Part shown: positions 33,468 through 43,651 of the stretch, one piece after another | Layout: every line of letters starts with the position of its first letter | How positions within the stretch are numbered: position 1 is the stretch's first letter | Source of the DNA: Sesamum alatum | Taxonomy: Eukaryota > Streptophyta > Magnoliopsida > Lamiales > Pedaliaceae | Reading direction: 5' to 3' | DNA length: 64,000 nucleotides | NCBI GenBank assembly: GCA_034509735.1 | Contig: JACGWO010000003.1 | Location: 36,974,466 to 37,038,465 of the forward strand | Notes under the pieces: model-generated | What the model was told of the DNA's origin: nothing | The model's database searches: none | The model's input: only the letters and a program-made list of their open reading frames with translations | Program-made: the position numbers and the translations under genes

Positions 33468-33840
33468 ATAGACAAAATTATATTTTTGATCATGTAACTA
33501 TAGGTCGTTAGCACTTTTGGTCCTATAACGTACTCTATTTACACATTTAATTTTTTCTTTGACGAATTTGGTCCTAAGCATCTCACATTTGATCATTTTC
33601 TGACAAATTTAGTCATGTGTTGATAATTTTGGTTATATTCTCATTCGAGTAGATCTCATTTTTTGTTCTATAATTATATATCACCAGGACCAAAGTTGTC
33701 AACACAAGACTAAATTTGTCAAAAAAAAGCACCAAAATTAATGTGTTGGACTAAATTTGTCAAAAAATGACTTGAAGTAAATTATAGAACCAAAAGTGCT
33801 AACAACCTAAAGTTACAGAACTAAAACTATAATTTTATCA
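33468..33840. mobile_element. Foldback element inserted in the SP8 upstream region
   Basis: Left arm ATAGACAAAATTATATTTTT then GTTAGCACTTTTGG is repeated inverted as CCAAAAGTGCTAAC and AACTATAATTTTATC. It lies between the SP unit's distal block (33,362-33,428, with CCCAAAATACCCTCAAG) and the proximal promoter (from 33,885). SP6, SP9 and SP10 have no such insert. Confidence 0.7.
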
Positions 33841-33910
33841 AAAAAATATTATCTTAATAGTCTCAAATCAATTTTACTGTATTACAATTTCTCCATTCCG
33901 TGTAGCGCAT

Positions 33911-34006
33911 CTTACGTGGATAACTGTACCCGGGCGTCCAATGCTTTCCCCTACCTTCCATGAAATTTACTCTCACAGTTGATTAGCTAAAGAATATCTA
34001 TAAATA
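33911..34006 (+). promoter_or_regulatory. Promoter of SP8
   Basis: CTTACGTGG (33,911-33,919, one base from the family box), CAGTTGATT near 33,976 and TATAAATA (33,999-34,006), 139 bases before the ATG. The further upstream block is pushed away by the foldback at 33,468-33,840. Confidence 0.6.
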
Positions 34007-34137
34007 CTTGCGTCTTTGAGTTCCGAGTTCCACCACAATTTCTCTAAAATCAAATTAATCCCCTTTTCTCTTTCCTAAGAAAAGAGAACCAACAAATATA
34101 TTCAAACTGTTCTTGGAAGCCATTTTCAGACAAGAGC

Positions 34138-34260
34138 ATGTTGAAATCCGGCCCGTCGTTTGTGACTCCGGTGAGAGGAGGCGTCAAGCGCCGGATGTTC
34201 TCCTCCCTCTTCCGCATGTTCAAGAATGCCCTCCGCCGTTGGTTCTCATGGCGGAACTGA
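34138..34260 (+). CDS. SP8: small basic peptide, 40 residues
   Basis: Intact ORF: MLKSGPSFVTPVRGG, then VKRRMFSSLFRMFKNALRR, then WFSWRN. Net charge about +10, no acidic residue. From the TPVRG block to ALRRW the DNA is identical to SP10 except one base (V to A), while the N-terminal codons differ much more. Hydrophobic positions M20, F21, L24, F25, M27, F28, L32, W35, F36 line one face of a helix and K/R line the other. The 3' block is shortened: the ATAATAATA run is directly followed by CCTCTCTCTTGAAG. Function unknown. Confidence 0.65.
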   Translation: MLKSGPSFVTPVRGGVKRRMFSSLFRMFKNALRRWFSWRN

Positions 34261-34967
34261 ACTCCAATTTCCCACCCTCTTCAATTAATTATTACAACTT
34301 TGTCAGCTCAAATGTTGGTCGTCTGTGTGGTTGTGTGTCTGTGTTTTATGTTGAGAATAATAATAATAATAATAATACCTCTCTCTTGAAGTTGATTTCA
34401 TGGTATCGAAGTTCTGAATGCTCTGTTTCTCCTGAATGAATGAATTTCAATTTTGTGAAAACACTATATAAATACTTGGTTTCGATGTTGATTTCATGGT
34501 ATTCTTCAAGTGTTGTAAATGTCCTTGTTAGAAACAGAGCAGTTGCTGTCCTCAAAATCTGAACAAGTGCATGCCCTCAAACGAAGAACACAAGGGACTG
34601 ATTACATTGATTAAGGTTTTACTTTCTATATAGAAGTTACTTTCATGTCCCAAGGCCTAAATCCGGTAATTAAAAACTGCCAAGTACAGTTTTCGGACCA
34701 AAATTTCCCCGCTCCATACTCTTGTAAGAAGCTAGAGGAAATAAGGGTCCCTTGATGGGATTCATCATTCATTTTTTGAGTGGATATAGAATTTGGTCGC
34801 TACTCTTACTACCATAAAATGACATCTTTGCCTTTCCAAATCATTTTAATTTTAATATTGCACAAGAGGGGAATTTAGACCTCTTATCCAAATTGAGATC
34901 ACATCACAATTCAATCCACGATCTCTCATTATATTTTTTTCTTCATTGACACAGGTTCATGAACTCT
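34261..34967 (+). repeat. 3' region and tail of the SP8 unit
   Basis: From 34,520 the sequence matches the SP5 tail (GTCCTCAAAATCTGAACAA, GATTACATTGATTAAGG, AATATTGCACAAGAGGGG, TTCACACAGGTT-like end) up to GAACTCTT at 34,967, where an element intervenes. Confidence 0.7.
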
Positions 34968-35860
34968 TAAGACCTCGTTTATTATCTTGGATTAGGCTGT
35001 ACTAATAGTCCAATCCAAGGTAATCTTAAATTTACTAGATAAATGGTGAGATCGGGATTTTTAGTTCCGACCTTATATGAATCTATTAAATTCAGCACTA
35101 AAAATACCAGACCAAAGGCTAGGATTTTTACTAGCCCTAGCCATGACCATTTTTTTGCTCCCTCTACAAAGACATTAATGCCCCTTTATTTGTAAGGCTA
35201 ATTATTACCAGATTGCCTTAATTAATTTTTATTATATTTTGTATGTAATATGAAAAGCAAAATAAAATTAACTTTGAGAGGTCCATCATATCAATTACTT
35301 ATCAAAATATATTTCATTCTAATATCTAAAATTTATTATCTTAAATTTATTTCTCATTTTCAGTGTTTTATTCTAATACTTTTATACAATCTTTTATTTA
35401 ATTTATGTAATGAGTTTTACAATAAAAATTTATTATCTTAATTAATTTAATATTATTATACAGTATTTTATTTAATATCTTAAATCTATTTTTTATTTTC
35501 AGGAATATTTTTATGCCATATAACTAAATCAAATTTGTTTTCTTTTTTATTAAATTAAAAGTATGCGAAATTAGTTCCTCTCCACATATTTTTTTTTTCA
35601 AAGAGGTTAAAAGAAATTATTTAGTAAATGTTGACTTACAATTACATCTTGCAAAGCGTATTTTAAGTATTTTATTACTTGTCCTAAGTTTAATACAATG
35701 TAGTAAATCATGCAAAATATAAAATTAATAATCCAGCTATTCAAAATAGGGTAAAATAAACAACATACTAGTACTTATTTGGGCCCAATCCAGACATGCA
35801 TTGAATTTAAATTAATTTTATCTTGAATCTAATTCTAAAGTAGAAATAAACACACCCTAA
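34967..35860. mobile_element. About 890-base insertion in the SP8 tail
   Basis: SP1 and SP5 read AAACTCTTTGA without a break; here AACTCTTA is followed by about 890 foreign bases and then resumes TTTGATCC. The ends are similar inverted sequences (GACCTCGTTTATT and AATAAACACACCC) next to TTA and TAA, as in PIF/Harbinger-type miniature elements. AT-rich, no transposase. Confidence 0.6.
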
Positions 35861-35987
35861 TTTGATCCTCCAAATTGGAGTATCTTACTTTTGTATGATT
35901 TACAAGGATGTTCTACCAATATAATCAATATTTTAATTATCAAGAGTATAATACTCTTTGTAGTAGTCGTCCTTTTATATCATAATG
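35861..35987 (+). repeat. Continuation of the SP8 unit tail
   Basis: Matches 1010-1125 of the SP1 tail (GGAGTATCTTACTTTTGTAT, AAGGATGTTCTACC, TATCATAATG). Confidence 0.75.
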
Positions 35988-36447
35988 TGATGTGAGCAAA
36001 AAATAGCCCAATCAAAGTTGTCTTATTGGATTAAAACCGAGTGAACCTGACTTTTGCAAGCTTGAACAGGAAACGCTCAAGCCAGTAAGCAATTTGGAAA
36101 TTAATAAGTTTGAATGCAAGAAGAATTTAACGAGAATAGGGAGTATAAAAGTATGCTAAGTACAATTTAAAGAGAGGTTCGTGTATTCAGAGTGTAGAGA
36201 GATGTTACTCGTCCAATTAAGGGGCTGATATTTATAGGGATAGTTCCTTGAGGTAGAGGAGTTCTGGGGGGAGGGGGATAGAACTCCTCGGGATTGGTCA
36301 GAGCCTCCCTAGAATCCTACCCATCTTAACCTCCTAAAAATGAGGAGTTAGTTGTGAGATCAGCTCTAAATAGGTGGGGGAATATTCAAATGATCTCTAT
36401 CTTAGATAGGTGGGGGAATACTCAAATGAGCTCTAGATAGGCACCAA
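35988..36447. mobile_element. LTR-like sequence between SP8 tail and SP9 upstream arm
   Basis: Foreign sequence beginning TGATGTGAGC and ending near TAGGCACCA, with GATATTTATAGGG in the middle and the repeated AGGTGGGGGAATA. It fits a solo LTR, but no target duplication is visible. SP unit homology resumes at 36,448 with ATTTTATTATACTTT. Confidence 0.4.
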
Positions 36448-36482
36448 GGATTTTATTATACTTTATTTTTGGACATCCACCG

Positions 36483-36691
36483 GGTCAACTCTTTCCCAAA
36501 ATACCCTCACGGACATCCGCCGTCTGCTTATAAAAATATGTCTCGTGTAATGCCGATAATCTGCTCTGATCCCCCCACACAACAATTTCTCTAACCGTGT
36601 GGCCTCCTACGTGGACTAGTGCACGCGTACCTTCCATGAAGTTTCCTCTGACCTTTGATCACCTCCTGCCAAGAATCCCATATTATAAATA
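36483..36691 (+). promoter_or_regulatory. Promoter of SP9
   Basis: GGTCAAC (36,483-36,489, W-box in reverse sense), CCTACGTGG (36,606-36,614), GACCTTTGATC (36,649-36,659) and TATAAATA (36,684-36,691), 147 bases before the ATG. Confidence 0.65.
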
Positions 36692-36830
36692 ACTCGCCCT
36701 CTCTCAATTCTTCAACCACTATTTTCTCCCTTCGATTCCATCACGATTTTTCCTTTCAGAAGAACAAGAACAGAGTATTCGAATATATAGGAGCTGTCTT
36801 GTTGCACGCCATTTTCAGACAGACAACAGC

Positions 36831-36944
36831 ATGTCGAAATCCTGGCCGTCATTTGGGACTCCTGTGCGAGGAGGCGTCAAGCGACGGATGTTCTCCTCCC
36901 TCTTCCGCATGTTTAAGAATGCCCTCCGCCGATGGAGAAACTGA
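36831..36944 (+). CDS. SP9: small basic peptide, 37 residues
   Basis: Intact ORF: MSKSWPSFGTPVRGG, VKRRMFSSLFRMFKNALRR, WRN. Net charge about +10, no acidic residue, no Cys. It is the best-preserved member of the W-ending subtype: promoter with both W-box and ACGTGG, intact frame and complete 3' block with an ATAATAATAATAATG run. Leader and 3' region are nearly identical to SP6. It is 3 residues shorter than SP8 and SP10, which have an extra F-S-W or F-P-W before RN. Function unknown. Confidence 0.65.
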   Translation: MSKSWPSFGTPVRGGVKRRMFSSLFRMFKNALRRWRN

Positions 36945-37600
36945 ACATCGAACTTCCTCTCCTTCAAATTACACTTTGTCAGTGTGTGTGTGTGTGTTTC
37001 ATGTTGAGAATAATAATAATAATAATGTATGTCTTTTAATTGTAGGTGGTTTGCATGCAGGCATGTATGTATGTTTAGTCTCTCCTTGTTAGTTACAGCT
37101 TGTCTGTGATTCATGTAACCTTCTAATACTTCGTTTTTTATGTTGATTTCATGGTATTGAAGTTCTGATTGCTCTGTTTTCTGCTGAATGAATCATTTGA
37201 ATTTATAACATAAGATTAGCTGTTTTTGCCTTGCAAATACAAAGAAACAGAGTGTGAGTGTTTGTAAGAAACAGAGCATAACTGGCAGCTGCTGTCCAGA
37301 CATACAGTAAAAGAATTGAGGGACGATCCCACTAAGTTTTTACTTTCTCTGTTTCTGTCCCAGACGACAAAACATCTTATATTTAGTGAATTATGAGCTT
37401 CACACATGATCCATGCACATTTAACGGAGAAGATAAATTTATGCCAGTGGATATGTCAGTACGTAATAGTAAGGAAATTGACCTATGATAAGCACCCGAA
37501 ATTGTGATAAGTCCAAGGATAGCCCTTGGATGATAAGGAGCCGAAATTGTGATAAGTGCAAGGGTAGCCCTCCGAATCCGATGATAGGGAGCCGACATTG
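36945..37600 (+). repeat. 3' region and tail of the SP9 unit
   Basis: The first part matches SP6. From 37,440 (GTGGATATGTCAGTACGTAA) it matches the SP10 tail at 44,412. It holds a local triplication of a block like GATAAGnnGCCGAAATTGTGA (37,485-37,600). Confidence 0.7.
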
Positions 37601-38314
37601 TGATATGTAGGGGTGTACGCTGCTCGGATTTTTCGAAGTTTGAGTTTTTCGGGTAGAATACCCAAGTAGGTCCGGTAATATATTTTGATACCTAATACCA
37701 ATATGATAAAGTCGGGTACTCGATTAATCGGGTACCCATTAAAGTCGGGCACCCAAAATCAAATACTCGGCTTTTTTCTTTTTTCTTTTTTTAATTTAAA
37801 TATAAAGAAAAGTTGGAGCAACAAAAACATATTTAAAACATGATTTTATTTTGATAGCTTTATATTTATAAATTATAATTTGTATGCATGGTGTGATTTT
37901 ATTTTATAAAAATATTATACAAAAAAAAATAATATTAAATTATGATATTAATTTATTAATGTTTTAAGAATAGTATAACATCACAATTAATTTGAATTAA
38001 TTGACATAATCGAATTCCAAAGATAATAATAACTTGATAAATAGATCAACCAACTCATATATCATTCTCTTTTTTACTTTACTACTTTACTAGTAACAAC
38101 AAATAATTATATTTTCTTTATTTACTTGTATTTTTAAAATTTTTATTATTTTATAATTAAATGTTGGGAACCCGATTAACCCGATCGGGTCGGTTAATCC
38201 TAAATCGGGTTTGGGTAATCCAAAACTCAAAAAATTATAAAATTACCCAACTCGATCTACCCGAACCCGTTCACCCGAATAATCCAATCCGAACGCCCAC
38301 CCCTATTGATATGT
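37601..38314. mobile_element. hAT-like element with perfect 8-base duplication
   Basis: The element (37,609-38,306) begins AGGGGTGTACGC and ends GCCCACCCCTAT. It is flanked by TGATATGT at 37,601-37,608 and 38,307-38,314. The empty site is visible in the SP10 tail (GTGATAAGTCC near 44,497). Inverted CCCGA/TCGGG blocks fill both ends. No ORF of significance. Confidence 0.8.
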
Positions 38315-38337
38315 CTCAGGATAGCCCTATGGTCAAG

Positions 38338-39215
38338 TTCAAGTGCGGTAAAATTTCACTTTTTGTCTGTAACTATAAAATAATTGCACTTTTGATTCTT
38401 TATATAAAAAATGCATTTAGTCATGTATGTTTGACATTTTTAATACACTTAGTCCTATAACTATATAGTTATCAAAATTAGTCCATATGTATTTCAATTA
38501 ACAAATTTAGTGTTGTATGTTTAACAAGTGTGACACTTTTTATCTTTTTGTTGTCGAAAATAAAAATCGCCAGAAAAAATTAAGTGAAATCCACACGTAG
38601 ATTGTTGGGCTTTAAGAAATATTAATGTTATTTCTCACAAGAAAAATACATACATCCTCAAAATTCCAAACCCTAATTTTTTTGATAGTATGTTGGGTGA
38701 TGGGAAGGACGTAACTTTTTTGGCTTCCTCAAAACCGAATTCCTTTTCTCTATGTCTTCAATTATGCACTCCAAATTTCAATCAAATCTAATTTTCTATA
38801 TTCTTTGAACCAGATTTGCCTTGACTCCAAGAGATTGTGCATGGAAATTTTGTGTGTTCTTTCACAAAGTTTTTATGGACAATCATTTGGAGTTAGGAAA
38901 ATTAGGGTTGAGATGAGTAATCAAGACTCACGAATTAAATTGTAATTGTGTTAAGTAATTAATTCGTGAAAACACATTACTTTTCCCCAATAACATATCT
39001 CAATGTCCGACACAATTTGTTAAACATACATGATTATACATGTTTCGTTGAAATACATACATAACTAAAATTGATGATTGTATAATTATCAGACCAAATA
39101 TATCAAAAATATCAAACTCGCAAGACTTAATTGTGTTTCTTAAAAATATAAAAGATTAAAAGTGCAACAGCCCCTCTAGTTACCGACCGAAAAAAGAAAT
39201 TTTGCCTTCAACTGC
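38338..39215. mobile_element. 860-base foldback element with 9-base duplication
   Basis: The element (38,347-39,206) starts GGTAAAATTTCACTTTTTG and ends with the inverse AAAAAGAAATTTTGCC. Flanks TTCAAGTGC (38,338-38,346) and TTCAACTGC (39,207-39,215) differ by one base. The SP10 tail is uninterrupted at this point. AT-rich interior, no gene. Confidence 0.75.
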
Positions 39216-39510
39216 TTCAAAGTTTTATATTTCTAAAATAAGACAATGAAGGAGAGGACAATCTTGTACAGGCTTATTTGCAGCTGATAGTGGGCCTTGC
39301 CCCAATTTAATGCCCAATGAACGTAATTTTCCCGACCAGGTTTAGTACGAGAATGCTTTATTAGTTAACTTAGATTGGACAACTGAATGGATATGATTTA
39401 ACATCTAAGTTCATACACGAATTGTGCTCAAGGAACATCTGAGTTCATAGAACAATTGGGCTTCAAGACAGATTTTAGCCTTTAGGACAAGCAAAGTTTT
39501 TAACTTTTTA
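39216..39510 (+). repeat. Distal tail of the SP9 unit
   Basis: Shared with 44,570-44,760 (TGTACAGGC, GCAGCTGATAGTGGGC, TAATTTTCCCGAC, TTAGATTGGAC, GGGCTTCAAGA). No gene. Confidence 0.7.
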
Positions 39511-40050
39511 ATAATGAGCGATGAATTATTAATTTAAAAGTACAATAATATTTTTAAAACGATCAATTGCTATTACAATATTTATTACAGAGTATAACAA
39601 TATCTATTTAGTCCACAGTATAATATTATATCCACATCTACCAACACCAATCAAAGGAATAATACAAACATCCTATAAATTAAATAACTCCTTACATTCG
39701 TAGTACTTGATCCCACGACCTCTTTGTTGTGGGACCTCAAACTCACTGCTGGGGTAAGGGATCATCGGTTAGGACAGGCAAAGTTGTTGACCAAGAATAA
39801 TTAGCTCATCATGTTGTGTATCAACCCTAAAATTCCTACTAAATATTTGATATTGAATATGCAATGTCGATTTTACATCTCTAACGAGGAGAATATTTAG
39901 ATGGGTCGATCATTCAGTATGTTTCCAAATTATATTAGAGAGACGTATTGACATTAAATATGATAGTCCCCGACTTATAAACAAAAATTTTACTTACTAG
40001 ACTCAATTAAATAAATAACAATAATTTAAAAACATTAAATATAAATGTCC
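39511..40050. other. Intergenic stretch with reversed SINE-like head
   Basis: At 39,700-39,770, GTAGTACTTGATCCCACGAC then GTGGGACCTCAAACTC is the reverse of the head at 27,050. No gene seen. Confidence 0.4.
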
Positions 40051-41250
40051 CAAACGTAAGAAAGTGAATGGCAAAACTACTCAAAGGACTGCTCCCAAAA
40101 GATATTATGGTTGGTGTCACGGGGGTTCTTACGCAGCGGAAAACAACAAGCACCCACTCTGTGGCTTAACTTTGCACAAGCTAGTCAATATTTCTCACAC
40201 AATTCTCCTCTCGTGTATGAAATTTGATAAGCAGGGACAAAATTCACAACCAAGCATGCAAGAATGCTAGATTAACACACAATCAAGAAACACAGAATTT
40301 ACGGTTGAAGCCAACATTATATTTTATTACTTACTCAATCAAATACAAGGACCCTCAAGCTTGTACATTATGCATCACATCCATACTCTACCAACCAAAA
40401 TTATACAAGCCAACAAACAAAAAAGCGTACAACAATGTTGTAGTTGACATCCCCAACTGCTAGGAAACTGCCTTAGAAAACCGTCACATAATCGCCCAAT
40501 TCTAGGACATGTCTGTAGCCACCTTCTGCCATGTGAACGAGCAGTTTTCGCCCCTCAACCGTCTGTCACATGCCTCGCACATGTTATTTGCTTGCCTAGG
40601 GTGCAACCAATCGCCAAGGCTCAGTTGTTGTCGACGTCCCAACCATCTGACTATGTGCGCACGTCGTCTAGGTCGTCTACGCACAACGGACTGCCTGCTT
40701 GCTGAGGAAACTCACCCATCAGGTTCGTTCTGTGCATACCATCTGTCAGTCTGCCAAGAAATGTCGCACATGTGCGCTGCCCATGCGCACTTGTCTGCCT
40801 ATCGTCTCACATAGGGCCTGCTCGCCTATGCGCGCGCATTCTGCCTGGCGACTGCCCGCAATGTCCCGCACGCTACTGAAATCTTGTGCACCATCACCCG
40901 ACCTCTCCTCAATTGGCCAACAGTGTACCATGTGTTGTTCACCAGCCTAGTGTCATGGCACTAACACAAGCCAACAGTCTAACCTACGTCTGCTGACTCC
41001 AACTTTCACCTTGTGCCAGCCCCGTCCGACACTCCTGACCGAGTTCCGTGCGTCCACCTACCTCACTATATCGAAACCTTTCAAAGGACTTACAGTAAGA
41101 ATCTTACAAGGCACTTAAGGAAGAAGATCTTATTCTTGTCTCCTATTGGACACACCCTCGAGCATATCGAATGGCATCGACTTGAGAAGCCCATGTAAGA
41201 TAGTGGTTGTTTTACATGACTTATTAGCTTCAATTTTTGACTTAAGGACA
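40051..41250. mobile_element. GC-richer block, probable degraded retroelement
   Basis: Base composition near 50% GC against about 30% around it. Contains TACGCAGCGGAA (40,131) as at 19,660 and ends near CTTGAGAAGCCCATGTAAG. Short frames on both strands (40,509-40,950) show no recognisable domain. No polymerase, integrase or LTR pair could be identified, so the class is a guess. Confidence 0.3.
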
Positions 41251-41802
41251 AAATGTTAACCTACTATTATCTAAATCAAAATGTCCGAATCATTAGAATA
41301 AGAAGCCAATTGAGTAAGGGCTCGCGCACTCGGTCAACATTTCCAGGAAGAACTTTCCACTTCGGCTTTTTCATTCAAAGTGGCTATTTTCTCACATTTT
41401 CACGACACACATTGATATCATGTAATTGACTCATTAAATGAAAAATATTGACTTCAAATCTCATTGTGATATCAACTACTAAACTAAATAACAGAGAGAC
41501 AAAGATAAAGTTAAGTTCAAAGTAAACATACAATTCAATTCATACAAGTGTATTATCTGAAAAACAAATGGTCGCTGGATAGAAAAATAATAAATCAAGA
41601 TTTTTGCCTCCACGAGCCCTGATATAATTGGCCTTGCATTTTGTGCTTGAGGACACGAGTTTGCGCGTGTCTGCCTCCATCGTCGGGCCCTCAAAATCTT
41701 AAAATTACCAATTGAATCCTTAAATTTATATGTCCTTTACAACATTGTCAGCTGAAATTTAATACGATTCCCCTTTCACATCGCCGCCTGAATATGTCCT
41801 CA
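41251..41802. other. Intergenic stretch
   Basis: No gene seen. Confidence 0.35.
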
Positions 41803-42412
41803 AAGGGGCAAGTTTAAGTGGATTTGGAATCTGTCCCGCGAATTTCAGGAAGAACACGGGATCCACCCCCGGTTATTTTCAAATCCCACCTCATCCCGTC
41901 GGGATTTGTGTCGGGACGAATCAAACTCAATAAATTTGATTAATTTTGTTTTATTAGTCTTTTGCTTATTCAACAAATATATATATATATATAAATGCAA
42001 CATATCAATTATAAAAAAAAATATTTATGACCTAACTCAAATATTCAAGTAAAAAGAACAAATATTCACGTATATATAAATAAAATTTATCGTAATTAAA
42101 TAACCCAAATAATTTATAGCAATTATAAATTAGTAACAATTTTTTCATTTCTTTATCGTCAAGTATTGTGGGATAATGTTTTAATTAATCAACTATTGAA
42201 CAAGTAGCTAACAATAAATAAATAAAATGATATAACATTTTGTTAGTGTTTATTTTATCAAAATAAAATATATGTATATAGATATATTAGATTATTATAG
42301 TGGGACGGGTCCTAATTTGCAGGAACTGCTACCCCCCCACCCCTCCGGCCTTCAATTTTTTGGACACGAACCTGCCCCATTAGGGACGGGTACGGTCCAA
42401 TTGTCGCCCCTA
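41803..42412. mobile_element. Foldback element with AGGGGC... ends
   Basis: Begins near AGGGGCAAGTTTAAG with GTCCCGCGAATTTC, CGGGATCC and CGTCGGGA blocks; ends CGGGTACGGTCCAATTGTCGCCCCT. Inverted ends and an AT-rich interior. The frame at 42,272-42,736 crosses its right end and is not a gene. Confidence 0.5.
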
Positions 42413-43005
42413 CATCTCCCACCCTCCCGCTTTATCTCCCCATTTTTCACATCTTTACCTTCCAAAACTCTCTTTTTTCAAAGACAATTCATTTTTTTAA
42501 ATTATAAAAAGAATTCTAAACGTATCCAAAATGTGTCAGCTATGCTAACAGACGTGTTTGACATCGTGTCATTTTTATTTTATATTTATACTTCTGAACA
42601 AATCTATACCGTGTCCGAGACTTGTTCGAGATGTGTTCGAACCGTATTCATGTCCGACACTGCATTCGATAATTTTTCAGAGTGTTTGTGCATTATAACT
42701 TTTACTCCTCCACCAACCATCTACATGTCTACATAATTTTCTAATTAGAACTAATCTAATAATTACATATCAATTCAAAAATATGTGGTTCTTATCTCTT
42801 ATTACTTTTTATGAAAAAAATTTGATTTATCATTTAATTGTGCTTTTTTTCGATAATTTTCTTTCTCCATTGACAAAATATTCATCTCCACATACATCAG
42901 TTGTCTTTATGCACATAGAAATGACTCAATTATCTTAATTCATTTAAACAATAATCTAATAGACCGACATGTGGAGCAGAAGTCCACGACAAGTTCCATA
43001 GTATT
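42413..43005. other. AT-rich intergenic stretch
   Basis: No gene seen. Confidence 0.35.
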
Positions 43006-43009
43006 AATT

Positions 43010-43397
43010 TTGGTTGGGTTGCGTACAACAACGTTAATGCAAAACAACCGCCACGAGAACCCAACTGATATCAATGATGAAATCATTGGTCTGAAGTGTA
43101 CCCCACACTAAACTATTCTTTCTTTTCCTCCTTAGGGTTTCCGCACTTTGCGGCCCCATGGATTTTATTATACTTTCTTTCGGACATATTCCACCAGGTC
43201 AACTCTTTCCAAAAATACCCTTAAGGACACACCCGCCGTCTTCTTGTAAAAGTGTAAAGCCGATTATTTGCCCACTCCACCCCACAACACAACAATTTCT
43301 CTAACCGTGTGGCCTCCTACGTGGAGTGTACGCGTAGGTTCTCTGAAGTTTCCTCTGACCGTTGATCACCTGCTGCCAAGAATCCCATATTATAAAG
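43010..43397 (+). promoter_or_regulatory. Upstream arm and promoter of SP10
   Basis: The most complete upstream region. TTTTGGTTGGGTTGCGTACA (43,010) aligns with 24,041 at the SP6 unit. Then come GGTCAA (43,197-43,202, W-box in reverse sense), CCTACGTGG (43,316-43,324), GACCGTTGATC (43,357-43,367) and TATAAAG (43,391-43,397), 138 bases before the ATG. Confidence 0.65.
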
Positions 43398-43528
43398 TAG
43401 TCGCATCTCTCACTTCCGACTTCAACCAACCACCATTTCTCTCTTTTCATCACGCTTTTGTCTTTCTCAAGAACAAGAGCAAACTATTCGAATACAGTAG
43501 TTGTTGGACGCCATTTTCAGACAACAGC

Positions 43529-43651
43529 ATGTTGGGATCCTGTCCGTCATTTGGGACTCCGGCGAGAGGAGGCGTCAAGCGCCGGATGTTCTCCTCCCTC
43601 TTCCGCATGTTCAAGAATGCCCTCCGCCGTTGGTTTCCATGGCGGAACTGA
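43529..43651 (+). CDS. SP10: small basic peptide, 40 residues
   Basis: Intact ORF: MLGSCPSFGTPARGG, VKRRMFSSLFRMFKNALRR, WFPWRN. Net charge about +9. The otherwise invariant V of TPVRG is A here. The core is nearly base-for-base the same as SP8, although the N-terminal codons and flanks differ more. A longer frame from 43,268 runs through the promoter in phase with this ORF but is not expected to be translated. The 3' block lacks the ATAATAATA run found in other copies. Last copy of the cluster. Function unknown. Confidence 0.65.
   Translation: MLGSCPSFGTPARGGVKRRMFSSLFRMFKNALRRWFPWRN

Noticed and set aside
40502..40950. Cys/His-rich frames on both strands at 40.5-40.9 kb
   Set aside because: No recognisable zinc-finger spacing or retroelement domain; opposite strands are equally open, which fits GC-richer repeat DNA.
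42272..42736. 154-codon plus-strand frame
   Set aside because: It crosses the end of a foldback element and has no recognisable domain or promoter.
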